A DNA stretch of 64,000 nucleotides, taken from Komagataella phaffii GS115 (lineage: Eukaryota; Ascomycota; Pichiomycetes; Pichiales; Pichiaceae). Shown piece after piece: positions 18,491-28,082 of the stretch (the stretch's first letter is position 1; every line of letters starts with the position of its first letter). The stretch spans positions 1,054,001 through 1,118,000 of the forward strand of contig NC_012964.1 of assembly GCF_000027005.1 (NCBI RefSeq), read 5' to 3'. Both the position numbers and the translations under genes were made by a program. Below the pieces are notes generated by a model. That model had not been told where the DNA came from, ran no database searches, and saw only the letters and a list, made by a program, of their open reading frames with translations.

Positions 18491-20152
18491 TCAGATATGC
18501 CCTCGCACTAGTACCAGAAGATCATAAATCCAGAGCTGGCTAACCCTTTTATAATACGCAAAGTTAAGGCTAATAGTAGAACGAAGCCAACTAAGTCCTC
18601 TTAGTTTTTGAGAATCCTCCTTTTGCTCGTAATAGACTGTTTTGGCACAGTAGCTTGCCAAAATCAAAAACGTTCTCTGTAGTCCCAAGGGATTCTGCAA
18701 TGCTTCATCCAAAAACCTAGTTAAATCGTTGGTTTTCAAGATCAGCAGTACAATTCTTGGAATATGGCTAAGAAGACCCATTAAGTCATACACCAGTCCT
18801 TCGCTCAATAATGCTTGGTGCATCCTATCGATTTCAGAGTCTTCCCTTTGCGTGTGGACTTTTCCTGATAGCGCATGATCTATATCTCTTCCGGTGATGG
18901 CAGCTGCAAATAAAGGAAATTGTTTGTCCGTAATTCCAGCAACGCGTTTGGCATAAACTTTCATCTTTGTGGTATCATTGTCCAGCATTGCGAGCCAGAA
19001 ATGAGCGTAATCCCTCTTCATTTGTAGTGGAATATCTCTGTACAGTCCGTGATCATAGAGAACAATTTCAAAGTTGTGACCGTTCTTTTTGTGATCCAAA
19101 GGTCTGATCGCAAGGTTACCTCCGTGAGGATCACAGTGCAATGAAACGTCTGGTGTAAAAATCATATTGTTGAAAGTATGAGAGAGACAACTAGACACCT
19201 CACTCCGACTGATGTTGTGAGAGTCTATAAACTTCAAGTCATCTAAACGCCCTCCAGGAACGTACTCTAGTATCAAAACTCTTTTGTGAGCTTCAATGAC
19301 TTTTGGAATCCTGAGCGCAGTTTGCTTTTGAAACTTCTTGAAATATTCAGCTGTCTTGATAGCATTTTTTGCCTCATTCTGGAAATCTAACTCGACATAA
19401 ATGGAACTTTGCAGCTCATCACTCAACCATGTCAACGAATAATCAGGAAAAACCTTTGCCATGAGATCAAAAACAGTCTTTGTCAATAGGATGTCTAATG
19501 GAACAAACTCCTGTAAGGAAGGGTGTTGAAATTTTATGGCCACTTTTTCTTCGGAATTTCTTAGAGTACCAATGTGCACTTGTGCCAAAGATGCTACTCC
19601 TATAGGCTCTTCATCTATAGAGCTGAACACTTCATCAAATTTCTCACCTGTATCTTTTTCAAACATTGCCTTAATATCGGTCAAGGAAGACTTTGGACAT
19701 TCATCTTGTAGTGGAATCATCGTCTCAGTCCATTCCTTTGGTAGTAAGTATGTCATAGCACTAACATGCTGACCTAGTTTGATATAAATTCCCCCGTTGG
19801 TCCTTAATGCATCTAAAGTGACCAAAGCTGCCCTTTTGTGGGTCTCATCCAACTCCTTGTAATATTCTTCCTTGGAATCAAAGTTCTTTGTCAGCACAGT
19901 GGAGTAGTACTTGAAACATTTCATGGTAGCAAGAGTTACTACACCTACCCTTTCTCCAGTTAACACCAAGTGATTGACACCGTTCCTGAATGAATCATTT
20001 GCAAAATATAGTCCTCCTGTGACACCAACCACTACAAATCCCACTTTGTGGCCTCTAAATGAGCGGGATTTTGCCTTTGGCTGACTTGAGAGTCTTCTAA
20101 CCCAAGAAATGCCATTTTTTTTCAAGTTTTGGCTGATAGTACGATTAAACAT
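18491..20152 (-). CDS. MCP2: Mitochondrial UbiB/ABC1-family protein, Mcp2 (Cqd2)-like
   Basis: The product has 553 residues from the ATG at 20152, whose N-terminus (MFNRTISQNLKKNGISWVRR) looks like a mitochondrial presequence. The frame runs up to an earlier ATG at 20350, adding 66 less convincing residues. The UbiB signature KxGQ is present (IKLGQ near 125-128), with EPIGVASLAQVH, the Lys in VAIKFQHP, ELDFQNEAKN and the metal-binding LYDHGLYR. In S. cerevisiae, MCP2/YLR253W acts in mitochondrial lipid and coenzyme Q distribution at the inner membrane. Assignment to Mcp2 rather than other ABC1 paralogues rests on the KRAALVTLDALRTNGGIYIK region. Confidence 0.85.
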   Translation of the reverse strand: MFNRTISQNLKKNGISWVRRLSSQPKAKSRSFRGHKVGFVVVGVTGGLYFANDSFRNGVNHLVLTGERVGVVTLATMKCFKYYSTVLTKNFDSKEEYYKELDETHKRAALVTLDALRTNGGIYIKLGQHVSAMTYLLPKEWTETMIPLQDECPKSSLTDIKAMFEKDTGEKFDEVFSSIDEEPIGVASLAQVHIGTLRNSEEKVAIKFQHPSLQEFVPLDILLTKTVFDLMAKVFPDYSLTWLSDELQSSIYVELDFQNEAKNAIKTAEYFKKFQKQTALRIPKVIEAHKRVLILEYVPGGRLDDLKFIDSHNISRSEVSSCLSHTFNNMIFTPDVSLHCDPHGGNLAIRPLDHKKNGHNFEIVLYDHGLYRDIPLQMKRDYAHFWLAMLDNDTTKMKVYAKRVAGITDKQFPLFAAAITGRDIDHALSGKVHTQREDSEIDRMHQALLSEGLVYDLMGLLSHIPRIVLLILKTNDLTRFLDEALQNPLGLQRTFLILASYCAKTVYYEQKEDSQKLRGLSWLRSTISLNFAYYKRVSQLWIYDLLVLVRGHI

Positions 20153-20567
20153 GAAAAATCCCTGAGAAAAATACGTCTCTTGCATCGAATAAATAGTAAC
20201 CCCAGATATCTCGAATGCTTTGGGGAGATCAACCGTTGAATTCTTCGGAGTAAGGGGGAATTGGTTTTGCATCCTGAAAGGAACCGAACCGGTTACGTTT
20301 AGCAGACTAGCATCACTGATACTCTCAATATGAATCAGATTGAAAGTCATCTACATCCGATTGTGAAAAGTCTATCGGTTTAGGAATCGTGTCGATATAA
20401 TGCAGGAGAAAACCTTCTACGGCAGTTGATCGCCTAGAAACGCCTAATTAACTCCACAATCCCTTGATTTTTACCATCTCTATATGATGTGCTCATCATC
20501 TACGCTGGTATATACAAGAATGTCATTATCATTAATTTTACGTCTTCTGAAAGGTAACAATGGAAGA

Positions 20568-23500
20568 TTAATATGGGTAGTTCCAAATAGGGGCAGCAGG
20601 CTGTTGTGATTGCTCCTGAGGCGGTTGCTCGGGTGTATTTCCCGTTCGCATCCTTACAACGTTCACTCCAAGTTGGGAGCTTTGCTGCTGCCTCTGTTGC
20701 AACTGCTGCTGCTCATGTTGCTCTTGAGATCTGGGCGTTAATGATCTCGGTTGGAGCTGTTCATTTTGATGACCGTCCTGCAGTTCTTCCTGTCCGGTGA
20801 AATTCTGCGTGAACGGACGAGTCAGCTGTTCATTCTCGCTCATTCTATTTGGCGATCCAGGAAAAATGGGAGAAGAACGTTGTACGGAGTCATTAGGTAA
20901 ATTAGATGACGAGCCAAGCATCTGGGAAACTGGAGCAATCGGCTGTTGCTGCTGCGTCTTCTGATGTTGATGATGTTGCTGCTGCTGTTGCTGATGTGGC
21001 TGATGTTGTTGATGTTGTTGTGGTTGCTGATGTTGCTGTTGCTGTTGCTGTTGCTGTTGTTGACGTTGATGTTGTTGTTGATGTTGCTGTTGCTGTTCCT
21101 GCTGGGCTGGGAATCTATCACGAGAAAACGATGAGATATCTGCATAAGTGAAATCAATTTCATTACTGTTTTGAAATAATGAATTCTCCGCCATAGGAAA
21201 GCTTGTACTGACCGGAGTCAAATCATCAACTGCATCATCAAAGTCATTCAAGTCCATAAAGAAATTGTCATTAAGAAACTCGATATTCTTTTGAATATTC
21301 TCGCTATTTTCCATGCTGAAAAGTGGAAAGCTTTCCATAATCTGTTTAGCTTGAGACGATTGAGGACCCTCTGTTTCTATACTTTGTCTATAGCCCTTGT
21401 TATTAGATTGGTGACTGAAACTGCCATTTACACTTGCAGGTTGGCTGGAAGGCTGGGACACCAATGTAGGGACAAACTGTGTATCAATATTTCTGAACAC
21501 GGGACATTGCACAGGTTCAGCAACGTTATTGGAACTATTGCTATTACTGCCTTTCAGCCTCTTGAACAGATTGGTTGCCGAAGGCGATTGACTTGAGTTC
21601 TTGCGGTCATGAATGGATTTTCTTTCAATACCTGAATTCAAATTGTCAAAGTTGATACTAAACAGTCTGTTGGAGTTCACCAAGACATTATAGAAGAATC
21701 TGATCAGTTTCTTTAATCTCCAGGCGTAATAGTAGTTCTTGGTGAGTTGATCCAACTTTTCCAGAAAGTTCTTCAAGTATTGGAATAGTCTCATCAAAAG
21801 GTCATCCCTAGCAATCCCATTGTGATTCAGAAGTTGGATAGTAGGTTCTGAATCCTGTTGCAATCTCAGAATTATCGAAATCAAAAACTGATTCGATCGG
21901 TGGTTGAGAATCATCAGAAATGGGTATAACATCAACTCTCCGCCATGATTAGGGAAATACTTCGCAGAGTTATCAAAAAAGTCTCCAAATAACTTGTAAT
22001 CCTCAATTGCAAGCAATAGAGTATCTTCGAAATAGCGGTTGAAGTAACCTTGATACGTTGCTATTTTTTCTTCAGGACAGCTTTGTAGTTCCTTTTCGTA
22101 GTTAATGAACATTATATAGTTGATCACAAATAGGAGGATTTTAGCAGTCAAGAAAAGCCTGAACTTGAATATTCTAACCACAATGTCAAGCTTGGAAGAG
22201 TTTGAAGAGTCTTCGTAGAATACCAAGAACGGCTCTGTTTTCATGTCCCACGGAGTAGGTATGCCTGTATATCTTTCATCTCTCTTAACAATGTCATTCA
22301 GTTTGCCTAGAACTAGATCGACATTCTCCTTAGAAGGAACTTTGCTATGGTTGATCAGCAGATCCATACCCTGAAAGATGGTATAATTAACCTCATATTC
22401 CAGCTTGTAGTTGGAGACAACTTTTAGTTCTCTTTCCAGAAGCGCTGGGTCTGAGAATGCTTCAGACAACAATTCAGATTCAACTTCGCCAGGAAGTTTG
22501 CAATCCCATGATTTATTTTGAGTGCCCATGACAGGATCCATATCCAGGTTGATGGCCAACATTTTTGAGTAGTCTCCAAGACTGATATTAGTCACCACAT
22601 TCAAACTAATCAGAGTGAACCAAAGCTTCCTCCATAAATGCCTTTTACGGAATAGGTTTATGTTTGCTTGTGAGTCATTGGAACAAGTCGATTGGAAATT
22701 TCTGTAGAATAATGGGTCTCTGTTGATTCCAATTGTGTTGGCTAAAGTGACTAGGGAACTTAGGAAATTAATGCTGTTGAGGTTTAACGATTCGCTAGTG
22801 ATATCCCCAGTGGCATCGCTTGCACTGGATGTATTGTATGAATCGTCCAAATCAAATCCGTCTTCCGGAGAAAAAATATTGTAACACTTCAAAAAGATTC
22901 CAACTTGTAGAATCACAATTGATGGCTTCCCAAACATCTTAGTGTTGGTGAAAATTTCCTTGATGAGGTCAACTAGAACCATGGGGACTAGATTCTCCGG
23001 TTTTGACATGATCTTCTCCTCATTAGTAAGAGGTCTATCGTACTTTCGGGCTAAATTAATAGGCAATGATAACCAACTTAAGCGTATCAATAATATCAAA
23101 AGACAGACAGTCATGAAGTCCTCATTGTAGTTGCTTCCCAGTGAACTGAGTCTGATTTTATTTGTAGAACCATCTTTAGGACCAATAATGCTAGCCACTT
23201 TTTTGCGGAATGAAACCTCGTCAATGCAGGGAAATTGAAGGTAAAGGAGGTCAAAAAATCGATCCACAAGTAGCCAACATACTTTTCTAGGAGGTATGTT
23301 TTTCTCTATAATGTTGATCGCCTGCTTGGTATTCGAGTAATTTAGATGCTTGACAGATGTAATGGTGAAGGTCTTTATTTTTTTCTTGCTAGATTTGGGC
23401 TTCTTGCTGTTCATATCACATCCAAGAACAGGGCACCCAGTATTTCCGCCATTCCATTTGTCGTCATCTTGAGATGTATCTAACTGCATTGGGGTAAGAG

Positions 23501-24857
23501 TTAGAGGCGATTGATACACACTTGGGGAAGGCGTATTAGAAGGACTAATCTTGCTTTCATCGCTGCTAGATTTTTTCATCTGCACGGATCCTGGGTTATG
23601 GTTCATTGCTGTGTTTGTCGAATCCAACATTGGAGAGTTATAGGCCGACGCAACCAGTGCTCTTTTTGCCAAGTTAGTGTCATTCAACTTGGACAATTTC
23701 TCTCTAAAGAGAGATCTTGCATCTCCAATCATCAAGGGGCATACTCTGGGTTCGTTCTTGTCTTCCTCTGAAGACAAGTTGGGGAAAACGGACTCAGAAG
23801 TTGGAATTACAGGACATTTTCCGGTATTACCACTCAAGAGGTTCACCTCCTTCATATTAACAACGTCTTTCTCCATGTTACCCGAGACAGGGCATTGTCC
23901 CATCTCTCCGGTGACGGGGCACATGGAAGTTGGAGCAGCACCCGATGAGGAATCGTTGGATGAGGGAGTTGTGGTTTGACTTATCGTCCTATCTGATGAT
24001 AGAACTTCCTTTTTAATTTCAGTTTCCTTGAAGTCTGATTGGTTCGATTGATCCATGTGCTCAAAGGGACGTTTAGAGGAGTTGGAAAGGCCAGAGGTAA
24101 AGTCCACGGCAAGGGTATTGGGTTCCTGAAAATTAGATCCGGATGATAAGGAATTTTTGAGTGGAGTAGACAAGGATCCCAAAGATGCCAGTGACGCATC
24201 GGCCACTGTATGGTTATTGTAATAGTACTCATAATGTCGTCTCAAGTTGAAAATCTTCTGCCACAAATCGTTCAGATAGGCATCAGTCTTGGTAATGAAG
24301 AGCCAGGAGAATATGTTGATTTTGTAGATCAAGGGGAACATGAACTTTTGTTCGTGTCTGGTCGTGTATAAGATATCCGAGTTTGCTATTAGATTCACCA
24401 CTTCCCTGTCATCGGGGAGGGATCCATCAGCATTTCGATGTATCTGGGCCCCAGTGTCGCCTTTTTCCATCAGCAGCTTCTCCAGATCCTGGACTCTTTG
24501 ACGAAGTTGTCGGACCTCCTCGTCTTTTTGGATTGAGTCACTTTGGTTATGATCTAAGGTATTACTGGGAGTATTGACAATAATGGACGCAGGGACGGGT
24601 TGAGCACTCGTCAACTGCTCCGGATTGCCACCCATTGAAAGAAGCTCACTGTTTACCAGTGGTTTGGCCCACGAGGGCTCTAGATAATAGCATAAATGAG
24701 GAACACCATTTTTCTTACAGTTAGTGCAAATCGGTTTTTTCTTATCACACTTCACTTTTCGACGACGACAAATCGTACATGATACTGGAACTCTGTTTCT
24801 CTTTCGCTTTAGTTTGATCCGCTCGGAGGGACAAAGGTTCTCGTCTTGTGAACCCAT
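20568..24857 (-). CDS. HAP1: Hap1-like heme-responsive zinc cluster transcription factor
   Basis: The product has 1429 residues. Hap1 activates respiratory and oxygen-dependent genes when heme is available. The Zn2Cys6 domain uses C27, C30, C37, C44, C47 and C56, flanked by KRKRNRVPVSCTIC and HLCYYLEPSWAKP as in Hap1. A coiled coil at about 112-132 would allow dimers. Heme-motif-like Cys-Pro pairs occur at 313, 322, 348, 373, 475 and about 1117. The fungal regulatory middle region lies roughly at 500-1060. The C-terminal third carries a Gln/His tract (20940-21100). The length is near the approximately 1500 residues of S. cerevisiae Hap1. Confidence 0.9.
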   Translation of the reverse strand: MGSQDENLCPSERIKLKRKRNRVPVSCTICRRRKVKCDKKKPICTNCKKNGVPHLCYYLEPSWAKPLVNSELLSMGGNPEQLTSAQPVPASIIVNTPSNTLDHNQSDSIQKDEEVRQLRQRVQDLEKLLMEKGDTGAQIHRNADGSLPDDREVVNLIANSDILYTTRHEQKFMFPLIYKINIFSWLFITKTDAYLNDLWQKIFNLRRHYEYYYNNHTVADASLASLGSLSTPLKNSLSSGSNFQEPNTLAVDFTSGLSNSSKRPFEHMDQSNQSDFKETEIKKEVLSSDRTISQTTTPSSNDSSSGAAPTSMCPVTGEMGQCPVSGNMEKDVVNMKEVNLLSGNTGKCPVIPTSESVFPNLSSEEDKNEPRVCPLMIGDARSLFREKLSKLNDTNLAKRALVASAYNSPMLDSTNTAMNHNPGSVQMKKSSSDESKISPSNTPSPSVYQSPLTLTPMQLDTSQDDDKWNGGNTGCPVLGCDMNSKKPKSSKKKIKTFTITSVKHLNYSNTKQAINIIEKNIPPRKVCWLLVDRFFDLLYLQFPCIDEVSFRKKVASIIGPKDGSTNKIRLSSLGSNYNEDFMTVCLLILLIRLSWLSLPINLARKYDRPLTNEEKIMSKPENLVPMVLVDLIKEIFTNTKMFGKPSIVILQVGIFLKCYNIFSPEDGFDLDDSYNTSSASDATGDITSESLNLNSINFLSSLVTLANTIGINRDPLFYRNFQSTCSNDSQANINLFRKRHLWRKLWFTLISLNVVTNISLGDYSKMLAINLDMDPVMGTQNKSWDCKLPGEVESELLSEAFSDPALLERELKVVSNYKLEYEVNYTIFQGMDLLINHSKVPSKENVDLVLGKLNDIVKRDERYTGIPTPWDMKTEPFLVFYEDSSNSSKLDIVVRIFKFRLFLTAKILLFVINYIMFINYEKELQSCPEEKIATYQGYFNRYFEDTLLLAIEDYKLFGDFFDNSAKYFPNHGGELMLYPFLMILNHRSNQFLISIILRLQQDSEPTIQLLNHNGIARDDLLMRLFQYLKNFLEKLDQLTKNYYYAWRLKKLIRFFYNVLVNSNRLFSINFDNLNSGIERKSIHDRKNSSQSPSATNLFKRLKGSNSNSSNNVAEPVQCPVFRNIDTQFVPTLVSQPSSQPASVNGSFSHQSNNKGYRQSIETEGPQSSQAKQIMESFPLFSMENSENIQKNIEFLNDNFFMDLNDFDDAVDDLTPVSTSFPMAENSLFQNSNEIDFTYADISSFSRDRFPAQQEQQQQHQQQHQRQQQQQQQQQQHQQPQQHQQHQPHQQQQQQHHQHQKTQQQQPIAPVSQMLGSSSNLPNDSVQRSSPIFPGSPNRMSENEQLTRPFTQNFTGQEELQDGHQNEQLQPRSLTPRSQEQHEQQQLQQRQQQSSQLGVNVVRMRTGNTPEQPPQEQSQQPAAPIWNYPY
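20940..21100 (-). repeat. Gln/His-coding CAG/CAA/CAT repeat in HAP1
   Basis: Imperfect trinucleotide repeats encode a tract of Gln broken by His and Pro near residues 1250-1305. Such tracts are common in yeast activators and vary in length between strains. Confidence 0.85.
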
Positions 24858-25167
24858 GAAGTATTGATGTTTTTGCTACGGAAGGTGTCCAATAGTCTAG
24901 ATTTTAGAGATAATTTTTTTTATCTTTTCCATCAGTGAATGTAGTGCACTGCTCCAAGGGGACTGACTTTCCAACAAGAATGAGGCGGCCAGGTTTTTTC
25001 AGGGATAGTTATTAGGTTTGCCGAGACTTACCGAATAAGAAAAGTGAGAAAAAAAGGTAAAAAAGAAACGAATCCTGCAAGCAGTTCCGGCGCTCCACCC
25101 AAAAAGGTTATTTTGCGTGAATTTTCTCTGCGATCCACTATTATGTAAGATGTGAACCCCTAAATTA
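24858..25167. promoter_or_regulatory. HAP1 upstream region / REB1 3' region
   Basis: The 310 bp between two minus-strand genes contain a purine-rich A/G stretch at 25033-25074 (plus strand), a common nucleosome-poor promoter feature. I found no clear TATA box and no ORF. Confidence 0.4.
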
Positions 25168-26847
25168 TCATATATGCAACTCCTTGGAGACTTCCTGGAG
25201 TAGAAGATCTATCAACTCTTCAAAGCTCTTTTTCTTAACGTCCCGTATTGTGGAGCGCATCCTCTCAAAACAGACTTTGAAGTCCTGCGCAGTCCATAAG
25301 TTGCGGCCATGGAACGCAGACAGTGCGTTCCAATCTACCATTTCTGCTGAGGTGTAGCCTAACTCCTTGATCCTGCTTAGTAACCAGATGCGGTCCGCAG
25401 CATCAATGGTTAGGGCTCTCTCCGTAGCATCTCTTTTTAGTAGCTTGTTCCATTTGTAACGGCACTGGATACGTGATCTAGTACCGTTTATTCGTTCACT
25501 GACTACCGTCCAATTAATAACATTATTCGAAGACTCATCGTTCAAGAGTTCATGCACCACCTGACGCAACTTTTCTTCTTCTTCTTCTGACCATTTATTA
25601 ACCATTCTCCGATTGCCACACTTGATATAGTTTCTCCATCGATCACGACAATCTTCAGGCATACGACCCATCTTCATACCGATCAGCTTCCACTGCCCCT
25701 CCTGTTCCGTGGCCAGTCTTGCTAACTCTTCTTCTTCCTCTGGTGTCCACTTGCCTCGAGTTTGGAAAATATGATAGGTCCTTCTCACATGCTTATATAA
25801 TGAAGAGCGGGACCGATGCTCCAGTACACGATGCAAAGAATCCCAGAAATCATCCTTTTTACGGTCATTCGACCATATTCTATGACAAATGTCATCTCTC
25901 GTCATGTTATGGATCTTACAATACTCCATAATAAATGCATCTATAGCCTCGCATTCTTCTTTACCGAACAGCTTCCCGTAAGTTTTACCTCCAGATATCC
26001 AGTTTGAAGCTTTTGCAGCGGCAGCAGCAACCAGCTCGGCAGCTTCATCGTGGCCTCCGTTGGGCTTGAGATCCGCCTCACCCGCGTTGTGACCCAAGTG
26101 ATTGCCCTGCTGTCTATCGGAATCCTTTTTATTATTATCATCGCCAACGTCTCCAACGGCGGCGGCCATTATCTGTGCAGCAGCTTGTGAGGCCTGAGCT
26201 GCCAATTGCTGCTGGCTTATCTCAATGTCGTGATGGCGTAAATAATCCTGGTCCAGTTGTGCGAGGGTCCTAGCATCCATCAACACATTCTGTACGTACT
26301 GGTCGTGATCAGTTGCTGCCTCAGAATCCAGCTGAGCAAGTTCCGGGTCAATTTTTTGGTTGGTGTGGTGGCTTTTATTGCCGTTGCTATCTGTGTTTGA
26401 GTTTCTAAGACGGTGTCCGTTATCGTCTTCAGTTCCTGATAAATGAGAATTTCCGTTACCATTGTGGATGGAGGACGTCTTCTTCTTCTTGTTTTGAGGC
26501 TGGAAATTGAAGTCCTCATCCAGAAAGCCGGTCCATTGCTGCAACTCAGTAATATTAGACATATCCTCGGTAAAATGGCGTTTCTTTGAATCCAAATTGC
26601 CTCCGACAAAGCGCATGACGGCAGCTTCTACTGCCTCACTAGCCAGATCTTGGGTGAACTTCTTTTCTGTCTCATCTGTGTCTTTTGTTTTGTTGCCCAA
26701 TTGAAGCAGCGCCTGAGCGCCACCCAGCTCTTGGGTGGCTTGCGGAGGAACAGCATCTGCTGGGATAAGTTTGGAGTCATTTTGTTCTATCGTCGGACTC
26801 GTTTCATTGTGCTCACTGAGCTGTTGTGGGGGATTATCTTGAGACAT
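25168..26847 (-). CDS. REB1: Reb1-like Myb-domain general regulatory factor
   Basis: The product has 559 residues. Reb1 binds TTACCC-type sites, excludes nucleosomes and takes part in Pol I and Pol II termination. The DNA-binding C-terminal part (about 270-520) has Myb/SANT repeats: WTPEEEEELARLATEQEGQW with CRDRWRNYIKCGNRR, then KWSEEEEEKLRQVV with SRIQCRYKWNKLL. The N-terminal half is acidic and Gln/Asn/Ala rich. It is shorter than S. cerevisiae Reb1 (810 residues) and near the K. lactis length. Two Reb1-type motifs stand immediately upstream, pointing to autoregulation. Confidence 0.93.
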   Translation of the reverse strand: MSQDNPPQQLSEHNETSPTIEQNDSKLIPADAVPPQATQELGGAQALLQLGNKTKDTDETEKKFTQDLASEAVEAAVMRFVGGNLDSKKRHFTEDMSNITELQQWTGFLDEDFNFQPQNKKKKTSSIHNGNGNSHLSGTEDDNGHRLRNSNTDSNGNKSHHTNQKIDPELAQLDSEAATDHDQYVQNVLMDARTLAQLDQDYLRHHDIEISQQQLAAQASQAAAQIMAAAVGDVGDDNNKKDSDRQQGNHLGHNAGEADLKPNGGHDEAAELVAAAAAKASNWISGGKTYGKLFGKEECEAIDAFIMEYCKIHNMTRDDICHRIWSNDRKKDDFWDSLHRVLEHRSRSSLYKHVRRTYHIFQTRGKWTPEEEEELARLATEQEGQWKLIGMKMGRMPEDCRDRWRNYIKCGNRRMVNKWSEEEEEKLRQVVHELLNDESSNNVINWTVVSERINGTRSRIQCRYKWNKLLKRDATERALTIDAADRIWLLSRIKELGYTSAEMVDWNALSAFHGRNLWTAQDFKVCFERMRSTIRDVKKKSFEELIDLLLQEVSKELHI

Positions 26848-27235
26848 GCTGTGATATATATATCAATGGTTACCCTAATTGACAGGGTAATGTTTGTTCT
26901 CCCTCAAAAAGAAAAAGTTAAGGATTGTTGAGTACACGACAGTTGCTAGTGGGGAACCGTTACTGGAAGGGGCAGGTCCTGGAATGTTGCAAGGAGGGAA
27001 GATACTCTCCAGGTTGACGAGGAGTGTCGTTCAGAGAAACGGAAATCCAAGGGAAATTAGCTGATCAAGCTGGTTGGTTTTATAATTAGTGTCCACTGAA
27101 TCAAGAAAGTGGGCAAAAGGCAATCATATGCTAACTTGAACGTTATTCTTCAACTAATCACTCCTAGCAAATCCTGCCTCTGATTTACAAACATTTAATA
27201 CACAGTTATATTATTTTTCCTGCTACAGATTCTAC
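26848..27235. promoter_or_regulatory. REB1 promoter and RPS11 3' region
   Basis: The 388 bp hold a 12-bp ATAT palindrome (GATATATATATC, 26853-26864) and the inverted Reb1-type pair (26869-26891) right next to the REB1 start. The RPS11 side should hold its terminator. There is no ORF of note. Confidence 0.5.
26869..26891. promoter_or_regulatory. Inverted pair of Reb1-type sites upstream of REB1
   Basis: GTTACCCT at 26869-26876 and, on the other strand, ATTACCCT at 26884-26891 both fit the Reb1 consensus RTTACCCK. They face each other across a 7-bp spacer, 22-44 bp upstream of the REB1 ATG. S. cerevisiae REB1 is known to be autoregulated through sites in its own promoter. Confidence 0.65.
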
Positions 27236-27770
27236 CTAGAACTTGGAGAACTTCTTGTTACCACCGACAGCAGGAGTAACCTTCAGAACGTTGAATCTAA
27301 CAGTCTTGGAGAGAGGTCTGCACTGACCAACAGTGACCAAGTCACCTTCGTTGACACGGAAAGCTGGGGAAACATGAGCAGCAACGTTCTTGTGACGCTT
27401 CTCGTATCTGTTGTATTTTGGAACGTAGTGCAAGTAGTCTCTTCTGATGATGATGGTTCTGTGCATCTTGGTAGAAATAACAGTTCCGGTCAGAATCTTA
27501 CCACGGATGGAAACGGTACCAGTGAATGGACACTTCTTGTCAATGTAAGAACCCTCGATGGCGGACTTTGGGGTCTTGAATCCCAGTCCGACGTCCTTGT
27601 GCCATCTCTTAGTACGCTTGTTGGCCTTGGCCTTTGGGTTGGTGAAGATGTGAGGTTGCTTGGATGGGTTAGTATCACCTTGTTCATTTGTGCGTTTACT
27701 TCTTCTTAAGTTTGGACAAACTTACCTTCTGGAAAGCCTTCTCAGACTGAACAATCAATTCGGTAGCCAT
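27236..27770 (-). CDS. RPS11: 40S ribosomal protein S11 (uS17), spliced
   Basis: Minus-strand join: 27770-27726, then 27658-27236, 155 residues. uS17 is a small-subunit ribosomal protein that binds 18S rRNA. Exon 1 encodes [15 protein letters not shown]. Exon 2 starts QPHIFTNPK and continues to the conserved [26 protein letters not shown] and [14 protein letters not shown] motifs. The intron falls after codon 15, as in the S. cerevisiae RPS11 genes. Only one copy is seen in this window. Confidence 0.96.
27659..27725 (-). other. RPS11 intron
   Basis: The intron is 67 nt, with donor GTAAGT, branch TACTAAC (minus strand, 27668-27674) and acceptor CCAAG. It sits between codons 15 and 16, the position known for yeast RPS11. 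Confidence 0.93.
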
Positions 27771-28082
27771 CTTGTGATTATGTTCTAGTTGTGATGTGAA
27801 TAAAATTATTCAAGGTGAAGGATAGCGAGGGTTGGGAAAGTCGTGTATTGTTGCCGAAAAAAAAAGTTGGAAAAATAGTCACATTTTTTGGTGGGAATTA
27901 TACGAGCGAAAAGCCTTTTGGTCACGAGACAGAAGGTTAGCCCTCAGTACGATCATGTGATGAATATACTTCCATCAGACATTTGAGACGTGTCCGTCCA
28001 CAATACGGTTGGAAATACCAGCTCTGACTCGTAATACAGTCTTAATATACCTGCCTATTGGTACTTATCACTTATGTACTTT
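27771..28082. promoter_or_regulatory. RPS11 promoter / glutaredoxin 3' region
   Basis: The 312 bp upstream of RPS11 contain an A-run (27857-27865) followed by a T-run, typical of ribosomal-protein promoters. I could not find a convincing Rap1 or Tbf1 site. There is no ORF. Confidence 0.4.

Noticed and set aside
20906..21151. Plus-strand ORFs rich in Val/Ala or Leu opposite the HAP1 Gln tract
   Set aside because: They are frame shadows of a CAG/CAA repeat. They have no independent start context or homology, and the minus-strand frame is a clear Hap1.
27374..27709. 111-codon plus-strand ORF over RPS11
   Set aside because: It is antisense shadow of a conserved ribosomal protein gene and its intron.
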